Of a stretch of DNA of 64,000 nt, positions 9,347 through 19,971 are shown piece by piece. The translations under genes and the position numbers were made by a program. The notes beneath the pieces are model-generated. The model searched no databases. It was given only the letters and a program-made list of their open reading frames with translations, and was not told the origin of the DNA. Source of the DNA: Shewanella psychropiezotolerans (GTDB taxonomy: Bacteria; Pseudomonadota; Gammaproteobacteria; Enterobacterales; Shewanellaceae); assembly GCF_007197555.1 (NCBI RefSeq), contig NZ_CP041614.1:372001-436000 (forward strand), given 5' to 3'. Numbering within the stretch: position 1 is the first letter of the stretch; every line of letters starts with the position of its first letter.

Positions 9347-9757
9347 TTAACTCTCTAAAATCTTGTCGATTATAGGCTTGTTGGCTTCAGGGAAGTCGTA
9401 GTTTTGTAAATCTGACTTAGCGACCCACTTAACTTCTTGCCCTTCAAGCCCGTGAGCCTCTCCTGTGAAGCAAGTTACCCAATGGATATCCAAGAGCACT
9501 TGCTTATCCGGGTAGTCGTGACTGATGCTCATTAGGGAGCTTGTATCTGTGATGGTTAAATCAACTTCCTCTTTCAGCTCTCGCGCTAATGCTTGAGTCA
9601 CAGATTCGCCCTTTTCGACTTTACCGCCGGGGAACTCCCACTTTCCACCTTGATGTAGATGGGTGAGGCGTTTGGCCAGCAGGATCTGCTCATCAGCATT
9701 CATGATCACGCCTACAGCAACATGTACTCTTTTAGTTGTAGCTATCGAGACTGACAA
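9347..9757 (-). CDS. mutT: 8-oxo-dGTP diphosphatase MutT (Nudix hydrolase)
   Basis: A 136-residue Nudix protein that removes oxidised 8-oxo-dGTP from the nucleotide pool and so prevents A:T to C:G transversions. The Nudix box is intact: GGKVEKGESVTQALARELKE followed by EV (G-x5-E-x7-REL-x-EE), about residues 44-65. The start HVAVGVIMNADEQILLAKR is typical of MutT. It starts 5 bp after the yacG stop codon and is the distal gene of coaE-zapD-yacG-mutT, an arrangement seen in many gammaproteobacteria. Confidence 0.92.
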   Translation of the reverse strand: MSVSIATTKRVHVAVGVIMNADEQILLAKRLTHLHQGGKWEFPGGKVEKGESVTQALARELKEEVDLTITDTSSLMSISHDYPDKQVLLDIHWVTCFTGEAHGLEGQEVKWVAKSDLQNYDFPEANKPIIDKILES

Positions 9758-9762
9758 TTGGA

Positions 9763-9975
9763 TTAATCCTCTTTGAAGAAACCTGATTCATCATATCCCT
9801 GGGCATCCAGAGTCTCGTGATCAAATTCTGGCTTGACTGGGATTGCATGTTTTTCAGATGCCCAGTCGCCTAGGTCGATTAGCTTACAGCGATCACTGCA
9901 GAAAGGTTTAAACTTGGACTCTGAATTCCAGATCACTTCTGTTTGGCAGGTGGGACACTTTACTCGGGTTGTCAT
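9763..9975 (-). CDS. yacG: DNA gyrase inhibitor YacG (zinc-binding)
   Basis: A 70-residue protein with the YacG four-cysteine zinc site: CPTC near residue 8 and [14 protein letters not shown] near residue 28. In E. coli YacG binds the GyrB C-terminus and blocks DNA binding by gyrase. The acidic C-terminal tail is a family feature. Located between zapD and mutT in its conserved neighbourhood. Confidence 0.93.
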   Translation of the reverse strand: MTTRVKCPTCQTEVIWNSESKFKPFCSDRCKLIDLGDWASEKHAIPVKPEFDHETLDAQGYDESGFFKED

Positions 9976-10088
9976 TGTTCGGTCTCTACAAGGTACGCGT
10001 GCAAACTTGGCTTAACTTTGGGCTCAGGGCCTAGCTTAAGTTTAGCTGTTTAAGCATGATGTTTGATATGAAACCTATAATACTGTCT

Positions 10089-10823
10089 TTAGATACAGGT
10101 TGCTAACTTAAACTCAATCGCTTTATCCGAGTGTTTTTGTTGGTCGAATTGTACGAAGTGAATCGCGTATCTATTTTTATGCCCACTAATGGTAGGGTAA
10201 CAGCCTTGATGTGAGTCTAGTTGCACTCTAATTAATGACAGTGCCTGATTACTATTACCTTGATAGAACCCAGCTTTCGCCACGGCTGCAGTATATTCAG
10301 TCGTTAATCTGGTTAGTTCAAGAAGCAGGCTGATGGGGGTCAGTAACGCTCTAAATGTATCTAGCCACTGCGAGTACTCTTGTCTTCGAACATCCCAAGG
10401 CTTGGCTAACCAATAATGAAGTTGTGGCAGGTCAAAATTACAACATGCTCCAGGCATATTGAATCTTTGGCGTAGAGCCATTAAGAAACGATTCTGTTTT
10501 AGTTGGCTACCGGGTCTTTCGCTTATTTGAAGTGTGTCTCGAGCGTTAGATAGGAGGGATAAGTATTTATCGACTTGCTGTTTATCTATGTGGGGCAGGC
10601 TTTTCCAATTGGACAGTAATGAAATCTGCTTATCTAGGTCTTTGAGTACCTCGCCGCGGTAGTCGCATCGCTCAGCTAGCTCACATAATGAGAAAAGGGG
10701 GTAGAAACAACGATGTTGATGATCTTGATCCAAGTTCATTTGCAGTTGTTGTTCAAGATACTCAAGTCTAAGGTAGCTTCGAGTCTTCTCGTTTAGAGGC
10801 TGTTCATAGATCAATTCAGTCAT
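10089..10823 (-). CDS. zapD: Cell division protein ZapD (YacF)
   Basis: A 244-residue cytoplasmic protein of the DUF1342/ZapD family, which cross-links FtsZ filaments at the septum. The opening LIYEQPLNEKTRSYLRLEYLE is characteristic. Downstream the family segments LPHIDKQ, KQNRFLMALRQR and CNFDLPQLHYWL are visible. It follows coaE by 8 bp and so is very likely co-transcribed with it. Confidence 0.94.
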   Translation of the reverse strand: MTELIYEQPLNEKTRSYLRLEYLEQQLQMNLDQDHQHRCFYPLFSLCELAERCDYRGEVLKDLDKQISLLSNWKSLPHIDKQQVDKYLSLLSNARDTLQISERPGSQLKQNRFLMALRQRFNMPGACCNFDLPQLHYWLAKPWDVRRQEYSQWLDTFRALLTPISLLLELTRLTTEYTAAVAKAGFYQGNSNQALSLIRVQLDSHQGCYPTISGHKNRYAIHFVQFDQQKHSDKAIEFKLATCI

Positions 10824-10831
10824 GGCGTTTA

Positions 10832-11437
10832 TTAAGCGTTATTGGACAATTTTAAATAATTATTATGTAGTGCAATTACTTTGCTTTTTAGCGCCGATAT
10901 CTTTCCATGATTGTCTATGACATCATCAGCTTTAAGTAGTTTCTCGACTCTTGGGGCCTGGCTACTTATAATTTTTTCAACTTGCTCGTTAGTTACCGAA
11001 TCCCTGTTAATGGTACGCTTTCGTTGTTGTTCAGGTGAAATATCAATCAAAAGTGTACGGTTCACTAACCTATCTAATTCATTCTCAAATAGCAAGGGAG
11101 CGACGAGAATTGTGTAGGGTGATGACGTGGATGCTAATTGATTTAGCATCTCGGTTCGTATCATAGGGTGTAGTAAGCCGTTGATCCAGCTTCGCTCTTT
11201 CGGCTCGCTGAAGATAATTTCTCTTAGAGCGACTCGATCTAATCTGCCATCTTGGTTCAATATCTGTTTACCGAAATGGGCCGCTATTTGAGTTAAGCCG
11301 CTAGTGCCTATTTCTACTACATCTCGTGCGACTACATCGGCATCGACTAATTCGATGCCTAATTCTGCAAATAGATTGGCGACAGTGGTTTTACCGCTAC
11401 CTATGCCGCCAGTTAAGCCAATTAAATATTTAGACAT
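10832..11437 (-). CDS. coaE: Dephospho-CoA kinase CoaE
   Basis: A 201-residue kinase that catalyses the last step of coenzyme A synthesis, phosphorylating the ribose 3'-OH of dephospho-CoA. The P-loop GLTGGIGSGKTT is at residues 8-19, followed by the conserved DADVVARDVV segment and LVAPLLFEN. Length and order match the family. It lies between pilD and zapD, as in Shewanella, Vibrio and Pseudomonas relatives where pilD-coaE linkage is common. Confidence 0.95.
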   Translation of the reverse strand: MSKYLIGLTGGIGSGKTTVANLFAELGIELVDADVVARDVVEIGTSGLTQIAAHFGKQILNQDGRLDRVALREIIFSEPKERSWINGLLHPMIRTEMLNQLASTSSPYTILVAPLLFENELDRLVNRTLLIDISPEQQRKRTINRDSVTNEQVEKIISSQAPRVEKLLKADDVIDNHGKISALKSKVIALHNNYLKLSNNA

Positions 11438-11481
11438 AATCCTACTTCTTACACCATTCTATGAAGAACACTAGCTTATAC

Positions 11482-12393
11482 TTATAGGGTGGATAGATAC
11501 CAAGTATTGATATCACTGCCCCAGATCATGGCTATCCAGCCCGCTAGCGCGATATAAGGGCCAAAAGGAATTGGATTACCTTGATTAAGTTTTTTACTGA
11601 TGATCAGCATGATGCCAACTATCGCGCCGACTACAGATGATAGAAGTATTATGAGTGGCAGTAGCTGCCAACCAAACCAGGCCCCAAATACGGCTAACAG
11701 TTTAAAATCTCCATATCCCATACCTTCCTTACCCGTTAACAGTTTAAATGCCCAGAAGACACTCCAGAGGCTCATATAACCCGCGGCAGCTCCGATTAGT
11801 GCGTCGGTTGGGCTGGTAAAAGTGCTGTTTAGGTTTATCAGTAAGCCTAGCCATAGCAGAGGTAGGGTGAGTTGGTCGGGAAGTAGCATCTCATCGAGAT
11901 CTATGCCTGTTAGCGCTATCAGCACGAAGGTGAGTAATGTTGCGAAGGCAAATTCCCAGGTAGGGCCGAAATGAAGAGCGAGGAAAGCCACGGTTAAGCC
12001 TGTCAATAACTCTATTATTGGGTAGCGCGCCGATATAGCTGTGCTGCATGAGGCACATTTACCTCTTAGCATGAGCCAGCCAATAACAGGCAGGTTATGC
12101 CAGGGCTTGATATCGCTTTTGCATTTCGGGCAGGCTGAGCCCGGAACGATCAGGTTATATTTTTCTGGATAGCCATCTATGGCTCGCTCGAGCTTTTTTG
12201 AGATGGGAGCTATGAGCTCTTTATGATACTCGTTGAGATATTGATTACATTCTTGCTGCCACTCACGTTTCATCATCACTGGGAAACGATGAATGACGAC
12301 ATTGAGGAAGCTGCCTATGACGGCAGCAAAGATAAAGGCGATAGCGCTGAAGAGCCACAAATTGTGGCTTAATATTGTTATTAATTCTGACAT
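11482..12393 (-). CDS. pilD: Prepilin peptidase / N-methyltransferase PilD
   Basis: A 303-residue multi-pass inner membrane aspartic protease that cleaves prepilin leaders and N-methylates the new Phe. The cytoplasmic zinc-type cysteines are present as CPKC and CASC (about residues 88-116). The catalytic aspartates are in TGIDLDEMLLPDQLT and in GMGYGDFKLLA (GxGD motif). It should process PilA here, and probably also the MSHA pilins and type II secretion pseudopilins. Distal gene of the pilB-pilC-pilD group. Confidence 0.95.
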   Translation of the reverse strand: MSELITILSHNLWLFSAIAFIFAAVIGSFLNVVIHRFPVMMKREWQQECNQYLNEYHKELIAPISKKLERAIDGYPEKYNLIVPGSACPKCKSDIKPWHNLPVIGWLMLRGKCASCSTAISARYPIIELLTGLTVAFLALHFGPTWEFAFATLLTFVLIALTGIDLDEMLLPDQLTLPLLWLGLLINLNSTFTSPTDALIGAAAGYMSLWSVFWAFKLLTGKEGMGYGDFKLLAVFGAWFGWQLLPLIILLSSVVGAIVGIMLIISKKLNQGNPIPFGPYIALAGWIAMIWGSDINTWYLSTL

Positions 12394-12460
12394 CTATTTT
12401 GTTCTTCTATTAGGAGTCTGTTATTGATCTTGAAACGTTTTGCAAAAAACGGAGCCCTTG

Positions 12461-13732
12461 CTAAATAATCTTACCCATTTCGAAGATGGGAAGATACATG
12501 GCGACGATTAAACCACCGACTAAGGTACCGATCACCACCATCATGATAGGTTCAATCAGGCTAGAGAGTCCATCTACGGCGTCATCGACCTGCATCTCGT
12601 AAATATTGGCGACCTTGTTGAGCATATCATCGAGTCCACCGGACTCTTCACCTATCATCACCATCTGGATCAGCATATCGGGAAACAGCTTGGTGGTACG
12701 CATGGCAACATTCATCTGCATTCCAGCCATGACTTCGGAGCGGACCTTTAGTACTGCTATTCGATAAACTGCATTTCCCGAAGCACCAGCAGCAGACTCC
12801 AGACCATCGATAAGGGGGACACCTGCAGCAAATGTTGTTGCTAGTGTGCGAGCGAAACGCGCCATGGCGGCCTTATGGAGTATGGGGCCAATAATCGGAA
12901 TTTTAAGGACTAAAACATCGACTTTATCTCTGAATAATTGGGAGTTTCTATGTGCACGCCTAAATAGAAAAACGCTAACTATGATTATCACGGCAAATAT
13001 ATACCAGGAAGCTTGAAGGGCTTCAGAAATAGCTATGACGAACTGGGTAAAGGCTGGTAATTCGGCACCAAAACCGGAAAAAATTTCCTGAAATTGAGGC
13101 ACGACGAAGAGTAATAGTAGCGTTGTGACACCTATGGCAACTACAACCACGGCAGCGGGGTAGAACATGGCCTTCTTGATTTTAGATTTAAGTGCCTCCG
13201 CTTTCTCTCTGTAGGTTGCGACGCGATCAAACACCGCATCTAGAGAGCCCGAGTGTTCACCGGCGGCTACCAAATCCACATACAGGTCGTCGAAATATTG
13301 CCTATGGGGCCTTAAGGCATCTGAAAGTGGGATACCAGCTTGGACATCATTGAGTATGGTGCCTAAGAGCTCACGCATCTTGGCTTTCTCATGGCCTCGG
13401 CCTAACATCTCTATGGTTGTCACCAGAGGCACCCCAGCAGAGAGCATGGTCGCTATCTGGCGAGTGATCATGGCGATATCCATGGCATTTATCTTGGGAG
13501 CACCCAGTTGGAATAGACTCGCCGATTGTTTCTTGACCGATTTAGGGCTGACCCCCTGAGTTTTTAGTTGGCTGCGAACCTCGGCTGCCGTGGCACCTTT
13601 AAGCTCACCTGAGGTTTTTTGACCGGCTTTATTGACACCTTTCCACTCGAAGGTGTAGACCTTAGGTTGGCTGTTAACATTGGCTTTTTTAGCTCTTGCC
13701 TGTCTTTTTTTAATTATACTTGCGGTAGCCAT
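12461..13732 (-). CDS. pilC: Type IV pilus inner membrane platform protein PilC
   Basis: A 423-residue GspF/PilC family protein. After an N-terminal basic segment there are two homologous cytoplasmic GspF domains (about residues 85-210 and 290-415), each starting with a LARTLATTFAAGVPL-type helix, with membrane segments following (VVVVAIGVTTLLLLFVVP; a C-terminal one ending LPIFEMGKII). PilC transmits the rotary movement of the PilB ATPase to pilin insertion. It is separated from pilB by 79 bp filled mostly with a 7-bp tandem repeat. Confidence 0.95.
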   Translation of the reverse strand: MATASIIKKRQARAKKANVNSQPKVYTFEWKGVNKAGQKTSGELKGATAAEVRSQLKTQGVSPKSVKKQSASLFQLGAPKINAMDIAMITRQIATMLSAGVPLVTTIEMLGRGHEKAKMRELLGTILNDVQAGIPLSDALRPHRQYFDDLYVDLVAAGEHSGSLDAVFDRVATYREKAEALKSKIKKAMFYPAAVVVVAIGVTTLLLLFVVPQFQEIFSGFGAELPAFTQFVIAISEALQASWYIFAVIIIVSVFLFRRAHRNSQLFRDKVDVLVLKIPIIGPILHKAAMARFARTLATTFAAGVPLIDGLESAAGASGNAVYRIAVLKVRSEVMAGMQMNVAMRTTKLFPDMLIQMVMIGEESGGLDDMLNKVANIYEMQVDDAVDGLSSLIEPIMMVVIGTLVGGLIVAMYLPIFEMGKII

Positions 13733-13756
13733 GGCCGTTCCTTAAGATAAAATTTG

Positions 13757-13814
13757 TAGAACCTAGAACCTAGAACCTAGAACCTAGAACCTAGAACCTA
13801 GAACCTAGAACCTA
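13757..13814. repeat. Heptanucleotide tandem repeat between pilB and pilC
   Basis: About 8.3 uninterrupted copies of a 7-bp unit (TAGAACC on the plus strand; GGTTCTA on the coding strand), 58 bp in all. The pilB stop codon TAG is formed by the first unit on the coding strand, and the array ends 24 bp before the pilC start. Since the unit length is 7, copy-number change would move pilC relative to pilB by one helical turn fraction and alter the intercistronic RNA without altering the PilB product. Confidence 0.9.
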
Positions 13815-15521
13815 AAAACTGGTGACTCGATTGATTTCGGCGATGCTGGTGACGCCATGGATGATCTTGAGCAGCCCTGAATCTCTCAGGTCTCGCATTC
13901 CCTGCTCTTTTGCCATAGTGGCTATCTCTAAGGAGTTACCACCTTCCATGATAATGCGCGCTATCTCATCTGATATCTTCATCACCTCATAGATGCCGAC
14001 CCGGCCCTTGTAACCGCCGGAGCAGAGATCGCAGCCCACAGGTTTATAAGTGGTGATGCCTTCATCTATGTTAGCTTGCTTAAAGCCAAGCTTCTGGAGC
14101 TCATGTTCTGGAACATCTTCTGCTTGCTTACATTCCGGACAGAGGCGACGTGCCAAACGCTGAGCTATGATCAAATTTACCGAGCTGGCTATGTTATAGC
14201 CGGCTACGCCCATGTTGATTAGGCGGGTCAAGGTTTCGGCGGCAGAGTTGGTGTGTAGCGTCGACAGTACTAAGTGGCCGGTTTGTGCCGCCTTGATGGC
14301 AATCTCGGCAGTCTCTAAGTCTCGAATCTCACCGACCATAACTACATCGGGATCTTGGCGCAGGAATGAGCGTAACGCAGAGGCAAATGTCAGGCCCGCC
14401 TTGAGATTGATATGGACCTGGTTAACCCCTTCGAGGTTAATTTCCACTGGATCCTCTGCGGTAGAGATATTTCGAGCTTCGGTATTGAGTATGTTAAGGC
14501 CAGTATAGAGAGAAACGGTTTTGCCCGAGCCGGTAGGGCCAGTGACCAGAATCATGCCCTGGGGCTTTTCTAACATCTCCTCGTACAACTCGCGTTGATC
14601 GTCTTCATAGCCCAATTTCTCGATGCCCAGTTGCGCCGAGGAGGAATCGAGGATACGCATCACTATCTTTTCACCCCAGATAGTAGGCAGGGTGCTGACA
14701 CGAAAATCTATGGACTTAGTGCGAGACAGCTTCATCTTGATACGGCCATCTTGCGGGACTCTTCGTTCTGCGATATCTAGCTTGGACATCACCTTGAGTC
14801 GAGCCGAAATTCGGGCAGAAAGATTTACCGGAGGTTCGGAAACCTCATGCAAGATACCATCGATACGGAAACGTATACGGTAACGTTTCTCATAGGGTTC
14901 AAAATGCAGATCCGATGCGCCTTTACGTATGGCATCGGTCAAAATTTTATTGATATAGATGACGATAGGTGCATCGTCGCCGCTCTCACCTTTTTGTTCT
15001 TCTTCGCGCCTACTTGGATCATCGACCTCGATATCGGCAAGGGCCGATTCATCTATGCCACTGATATCAAGTGCAGATATATCTTCCTCGAGTACCTTCT
15101 CTATGGCCTTGGTGAGCTTGTCATCTTCGACCAGTATGGCTTCGGCATGCAGACCCGCGCTAAATTGAAAGTCTTCCAGTGCTGCAATATTGGTAGGATC
15201 TGAAGTGCCTATGTAGAGGCGGTTACCGCGCTTAAACAGCGGCAGGCACTTATGTTTCTCTATCAGCTTCTTGTTGAGGAAATCTTCGGGAATGCTGGCA
15301 ATATCAAATTCATCGAGGTCCAGCAGTGGCGTGCCATATTCCTCGTAACAGAGTTCGGCTATTTCACGAGCAGAAATAAGCTTTTCGGAGACTATAGTAG
15401 AGACGAGAGATTGCTTATTCTGGCGGGATTTGGCTATAGCTGTGGCTATCTGCTCTTCGGTGAGCAAATTTTTACGAATGAAAAGCGTGGATAGACCTAA
15501 ATGCAAGCCTGTTGTTGGCAT
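13812..15521 (-). CDS. pilB: Type IV pilus assembly ATPase PilB
   Basis: A 569-residue hexameric extension ATPase. The N-terminal MshEN/GspE_N-type region is at about residues 10-150. The ATPase core has Walker A GPTGSGKT (about residue 335), the Asp box and Walker [13 protein letters not shown], and the His-box [13 protein letters not shown] tetracysteine zinc site (CPEC and CDLC) follows near residue 465-500. It energises pilin polymerisation with PilC. First gene of pilB-C-D; separated from pilA by a strong terminator. Confidence 0.96.
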   Translation of the reverse strand: MPTTGLHLGLSTLFIRKNLLTEEQIATAIAKSRQNKQSLVSTIVSEKLISAREIAELCYEEYGTPLLDLDEFDIASIPEDFLNKKLIEKHKCLPLFKRGNRLYIGTSDPTNIAALEDFQFSAGLHAEAILVEDDKLTKAIEKVLEEDISALDISGIDESALADIEVDDPSRREEEQKGESGDDAPIVIYINKILTDAIRKGASDLHFEPYEKRYRIRFRIDGILHEVSEPPVNLSARISARLKVMSKLDIAERRVPQDGRIKMKLSRTKSIDFRVSTLPTIWGEKIVMRILDSSSAQLGIEKLGYEDDQRELYEEMLEKPQGMILVTGPTGSGKTVSLYTGLNILNTEARNISTAEDPVEINLEGVNQVHINLKAGLTFASALRSFLRQDPDVVMVGEIRDLETAEIAIKAAQTGHLVLSTLHTNSAAETLTRLINMGVAGYNIASSVNLIIAQRLARRLCPECKQAEDVPEHELQKLGFKQANIDEGITTYKPVGCDLCSGGYKGRVGIYEVMKISDEIARIIMEGGNSLEIATMAKEQGMRDLRDSGLLKIIHGVTSIAEINRVTSF

Positions 15522-15544
15522 TTTTTACTCATGTTAGTTGATTG

Positions 15545-15590
15545 TAAAAAGTGTGAGTGAGCAAGCAACGTTGTATCCTCACTCACACTT
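15545..15590 (-). terminator. Rho-independent terminator of pilA
   Basis: A perfect 13-bp stem, AAGTGTGAGTGAG at 15549-15561 with CTCACTCACACTT at 15578-15590, and a T-run on the minus strand immediately after. It lies 43 bp beyond the pilA stop codon and should isolate the abundant pilin message from pilBCD. Confidence 0.88.
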
Positions 15591-15632
15591 AACTTAAATC
15601 TCGATAACGTTAAGTTATTAAGTAAAATAGAC

Positions 15633-16067
15633 TTAAGGAATACCTGCGCCTTTCTTACATAAAGCTAAATCACCAGTTGTTGCGCCTTCGGTCATCGTCA
15701 TTGTTACTCCACCTGTACCGATAAACACTGCCGTAAGTACACAATTTTTCTCTGTCCACACCAAGTCTACAGCTGTGTTTAACGCAACAGAGCCAGCTGT
15801 TAAAGTAGTAAATTTAGTGTTTTTATTTACTTCTGCAACGATGTCGGCACAACCAATATCCGTTTGAATACAAGTCTGAATTTTCTGAGAAAAAGCCGTT
15901 ATGCCTTTCATCGCCGCGCCACCTTGGGCTGAGGTAACATAATCTTTATATGCTGGCAGAGCAATAGCGGCGAGAATACCGATAATTGCAACAACGATCA
16001 TTAATTCAATCAGAGTGAAACCCTGAGCCTTCTTGTTTAGTCTGTTTTTCAAGTTAATGCCTTTCAT
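15633..16067 (-). CDS. pilA: Type IV major pilin PilA
   Basis: A 144-residue type IVa prepilin. The 16-residue basic leader ends KKAQG, with cleavage before [18 protein letters not shown], which includes the invariant Glu5 of the mature protein. The C-terminal half is a short globular domain with cysteines (CIQTDIGC, and a pair NCVL / LCKKGAGIP) able to form the D-region disulfide. The start has a strong GGAGAGAG ribosome binding site. Monocistronic, with a terminator after it and a long gene-free region upstream. Confidence 0.95.
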   Translation of the reverse strand: MKGINLKNRLNKKAQGFTLIELMIVVAIIGILAAIALPAYKDYVTSAQGGAAMKGITAFSQKIQTCIQTDIGCADIVAEVNKNTKFTTLTAGSVALNTAVDLVWTEKNCVLTAVFIGTGGVTMTMTEGATTGDLALCKKGAGIP

Positions 16068-16985
16068 TTTCTCTCTCCGTTGACCTAAATCGTTCGACCC
16101 ACTTTACTCATGCTAACTTAGACTCATCTAACCTAGAATCAGCAAAGTAACTTAATTATAGACGTCTTAGCCGTATTGCTCCTGCGCTAGCTAAACTTTC
16201 CCTACTAATCCATTAAGACTAATTCTAAGAACTCTAAAACAAATTCTAAGAGCATCTCTAAGATAAACGTTAAAATTAAGTGTTTGTTACTATTTCTCAT
16301 CTTGCGATCAGAAATGGGGTCTTACTTTTCGTGTCATTTTGCTAAATAATTAAAGTTAGTGTATAGAAAGCTTAAGCTTCGATTATTCTCGAACGTAAGT
16401 TAATTCTACTCTTGCTGCTTTTATTTACTGCTGGTTATGTACCGCTAGCTATGTGCATTCCGGCAAACCGCACCTTATGTTCTCCTCCTACTCTTTGCTC
16501 GACTCTTAACCCGTTAATAGCGGCTTCGAAAGCTTGTTCGGCTTTTTCAAGTGGCTCTTTTTAAGGAACCTAAGTGAACCTAAGGTGAGGTCGGCCGAAG
16601 TGGCCATCTCGCCTACGTCCAAAGTTAGTACAAAGTTAATGTAAATGGAACTGTAAATTACAACAAAGTACTAATTTGACGATGATTTAGTCTAAAAAGG
16701 TTGAATTTATGTTAATTGGGTTCTAGCGTTTTTTTGGCTGTGCATGAAAAACTGTCACTTTAGCTTGAGGTGTCAATTTTTGGGCGCTTTTGAAACGGCA
16801 GGTGCAGTTTGTTTTTTAATCATAGATAGCTTGCTGGATACAGGTGTTGCGCACTTTCTGTTTGAATGAGCGAAGGGGTAACAAATGCAAGGTGAGCTTA
16901 GTTGTTATATTTAGTTCTTATAAAAAAGGTGACTCAGCGTCTGCGAATCACCTTAAAATCTGATGGCAAGATCTATGACTTGCGA
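16068..16985. other. 918-bp gene-free interval upstream of pilA
   Basis: The longest non-coding stretch in the window. It should hold the pilA promoter (minus strand) and it contains the nadC terminator at its right end. I looked for a -24/-12 (RpoN) promoter like that of Pseudomonas pilA and did not see a convincing one. Visible structure: three TCTAAGA copies at 16224, 16245 and 16257 with a related TCTAAAA at 16233, a direct repeat GAACCTAA at 16566 and 16576, and an imperfect hairpin at 16584-16613. No convincing protein-coding frame. Confidence 0.55.
16922..16954 (-). terminator. Rho-independent terminator of nadC
   Basis: Stem AAGGTGA (16926-16932) with TCACCTT (16948-16954), followed on the minus strand by a run of T. 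It lies 31 bp past the nadC stop codon. Confidence 0.8.
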
Positions 16986-18228
<1,243 letters not shown>

Positions 18229-18807
18229 TTGTTGATAAAAGCTAAACTAATTCCTAGTTTTGAGCTGGGGTGGGCTGAAGGGGTGAAGCTGTGTGTGTCG
18301 CCTCATTTTAACTCAAGGCCGGATAATGAGGTTAGTCTGTTAGTTATTCATAATATTAGCCTGCCAGCCGGCTGCTTTGGTACACCTTATATAGATCAGC
18401 TGTTTCAAGGTTGCTTAGATATAGCTGCGGATCCTAGCTTTGAAGCTCTTAAAGGTCTCGAAGTTTCGGCACATTTCCTTATTCGCAGAGATGGGGGAAT
18501 CATTCAGTATGTCTCTTGTGATGAACGCGCCTGGCATGCCGGGGTATCAAGTTTTCAAGGGCGACAAGGTTGCAATGATTTTGCTGTAGGCATTGAGCTC
18601 GAAGGCACAGATAGCCAAGATTATACCGAGCTACAATATCAAGAGTTGGTTAGGCTGACGCTTGGTTTGATGACAAAATATCCCATGTTGAATTTGGATG
18701 CTATTGTCGGTCATTGTGACATAGCGCCGGGCCGGAAAACCGATCCCGGCGACTGTTTCGATTGGAACAGGTATAAACACGAGCTAACCTTGGGTCTGAG
18801 CTGGTAG
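18229..18807 (+). CDS. ampD: 1,6-anhydro-N-acetylmuramyl-L-alanine amidase AmpD
   Basis: A 192-residue cytoplasmic zinc amidase that releases the peptide from anhydromuropeptides in peptidoglycan recycling and thereby restrains ampC-type beta-lactamase induction. The zinc ligands are recognisable in VIHNISLPAG (His), VGHCDIAPGRKTDPG (His and Asp), and the SAHFLIRRDGGIIQYV and RAWHAG segments are typical. The start is unusual: an in-frame stop at 18217 leaves only TTG codons (18229 or 18232) ahead of the conserved region, with just an AGG 8 bp upstream, so translation is probably weak. ampE follows after 96 bp. Confidence 0.93.
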   Translation: MLIKAKLIPSFELGWAEGVKLCVSPHFNSRPDNEVSLLVIHNISLPAGCFGTPYIDQLFQGCLDIAADPSFEALKGLEVSAHFLIRRDGGIIQYVSCDERAWHAGVSSFQGRQGCNDFAVGIELEGTDSQDYTELQYQELVRLTLGLMTKYPMLNLDAIVGHCDIAPGRKTDPGDCFDWNRYKHELTLGLSW

Positions 18808-18903
18808 TACCTCTACAGTTTATAGTTGAGCATATCTTAGGCTTGGCGAGATAAATGAGCCCAAATGCTAGATGTTTAAATTTGAGTAAAAAGGATGGAC
18901 TAA

Positions 18904-19755
18904 ATGGCACTGTTTTCTTTATTAGTGGCGATAATGGTTGAGCGATTAAAGCTGCTCCCTAAGTCATGGCAACTCGAATCATTTCTAGATCTGTATTCTG
19001 CCAATTTGTTTGGTAAGAAGCAGCTCAACTCAGAAGCCATGATGGCGTTGGCGCTTCTTCTACCGGCAATAACCGTTTTCGTGACCACTTGGGCTGTAAG
19101 CGGCATGCTATGGGGAGGGGTGAGTTTATTACTTTGGGTTGGGATCTCTATTCTGTGCTTTAGTCACCAGAAACAAAGAACGGCCTTTAAGCGATACATG
19201 CAGGCGGCTTGTCGAGGCGATGCTCAAGCTTGTTATCATTTTGCCGAAGAGCTAGATTGTAAGCGTTCTATTGAGGCCGTAAGCGAGAGTGATCTAGGCG
19301 CTAAGGTGGGCCAAAGCGTCACTTGGCTCAATTATCGTTTTTATGGAGCGGTTGCCCTTTATCTCATATTCTTCGGTCCTGCGGGGGCAGTCTTATACTG
19401 TACCGTACGTTATTTCAGTGACCTAAGTCATCAGGAGTCGCTCGAGTTACCCCTGGTGGATAAAGTGCTGGCACTTTTAGATTGGTTACCGAGCCGTATT
19501 TTTTCGTTCGGTTATGTACTCAGTGGTCAATTCTCTCAAGCCTTTAGCAGTTGGCGAAAGCTGGGCTTAAGTCTGGATCATAGCGCCAGAGAGATAGTGA
19601 CTCAAGTGGCCTTAGCCGCAGAGCCAAGACCTGAAGCCTCGTCAACACCCATTTGTGTCCAGGCTACATTGGCATTGCTGCAGCTGAGTAAACGTAATTT
19701 CATTTTACTGTTAACCACGCTTTCTCTTTTGACCATCTTTGGGGTGGTGGCGTAA
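18904..19755 (+). CDS. ampE: Regulatory signalling membrane protein AmpE
   Basis: A 283-residue inner membrane protein with about four hydrophobic segments (near the N-terminus, residues 40-80, 135-165 and the extreme C-terminus). The start MALFSLLVAIMVERLKLLPKSW is the family signature. AmpE is linked to ampD in enterobacteria and pseudomonads and has been suggested to be a sensor; its biochemical role is not established. Translation starts at an ATG preceded by AAGGA. Confidence 0.9.
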   Translation: MALFSLLVAIMVERLKLLPKSWQLESFLDLYSANLFGKKQLNSEAMMALALLLPAITVFVTTWAVSGMLWGGVSLLLWVGISILCFSHQKQRTAFKRYMQAACRGDAQACYHFAEELDCKRSIEAVSESDLGAKVGQSVTWLNYRFYGAVALYLIFFGPAGAVLYCTVRYFSDLSHQESLELPLVDKVLALLDWLPSRIFSFGYVLSGQFSQAFSSWRKLGLSLDHSAREIVTQVALAAEPRPEASSTPICVQATLALLQLSKRNFILLLTTLSLLTIFGVVA

Positions 19756-19907
19756 ATACAGCTTCGCCAGAGTTATATTCTCTTAGTCTCTTGTTAGTGA
19801 CTCTATGTTAGTTAAATGGTCTGACCTTTCTCGGTTAAATTTCCGCTATGCTCACACATCGTGAGTATCCCTGACTCAGGTCACAAACTGGACTTTCAAA
19901 ATGTGAT

Positions 19908-19950
19908 TTGCTAAAGTGCGCTCAGTCAACTAAATTGGTAAGACCAATTT
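19908..19950 (+). promoter_or_regulatory. pdhR promoter with PdhR operator
   Basis: A candidate -35 TTGCTA (19908-19913), 17-bp spacer and -10 TAAATT (19931-19936). The -10 box is overlapped by a perfect 19-bp palindrome at 19932-19950, AAATTGGTAAGACCAATTT, which matches the E. coli PdhR box ATTGGTnnnACCAAT exactly. This position implies negative autoregulation relieved by pyruvate. Confidence 0.85.
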
Positions 19951-19971
19951 ACAATAGGAGCTGAGGGCCAC

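Noticed and set aside
16068..16985. Sigma-54 promoter for pilA
   Set aside because: No sequence close to TGGCAC-N5-TTGC was found on the minus strand upstream of pilA.
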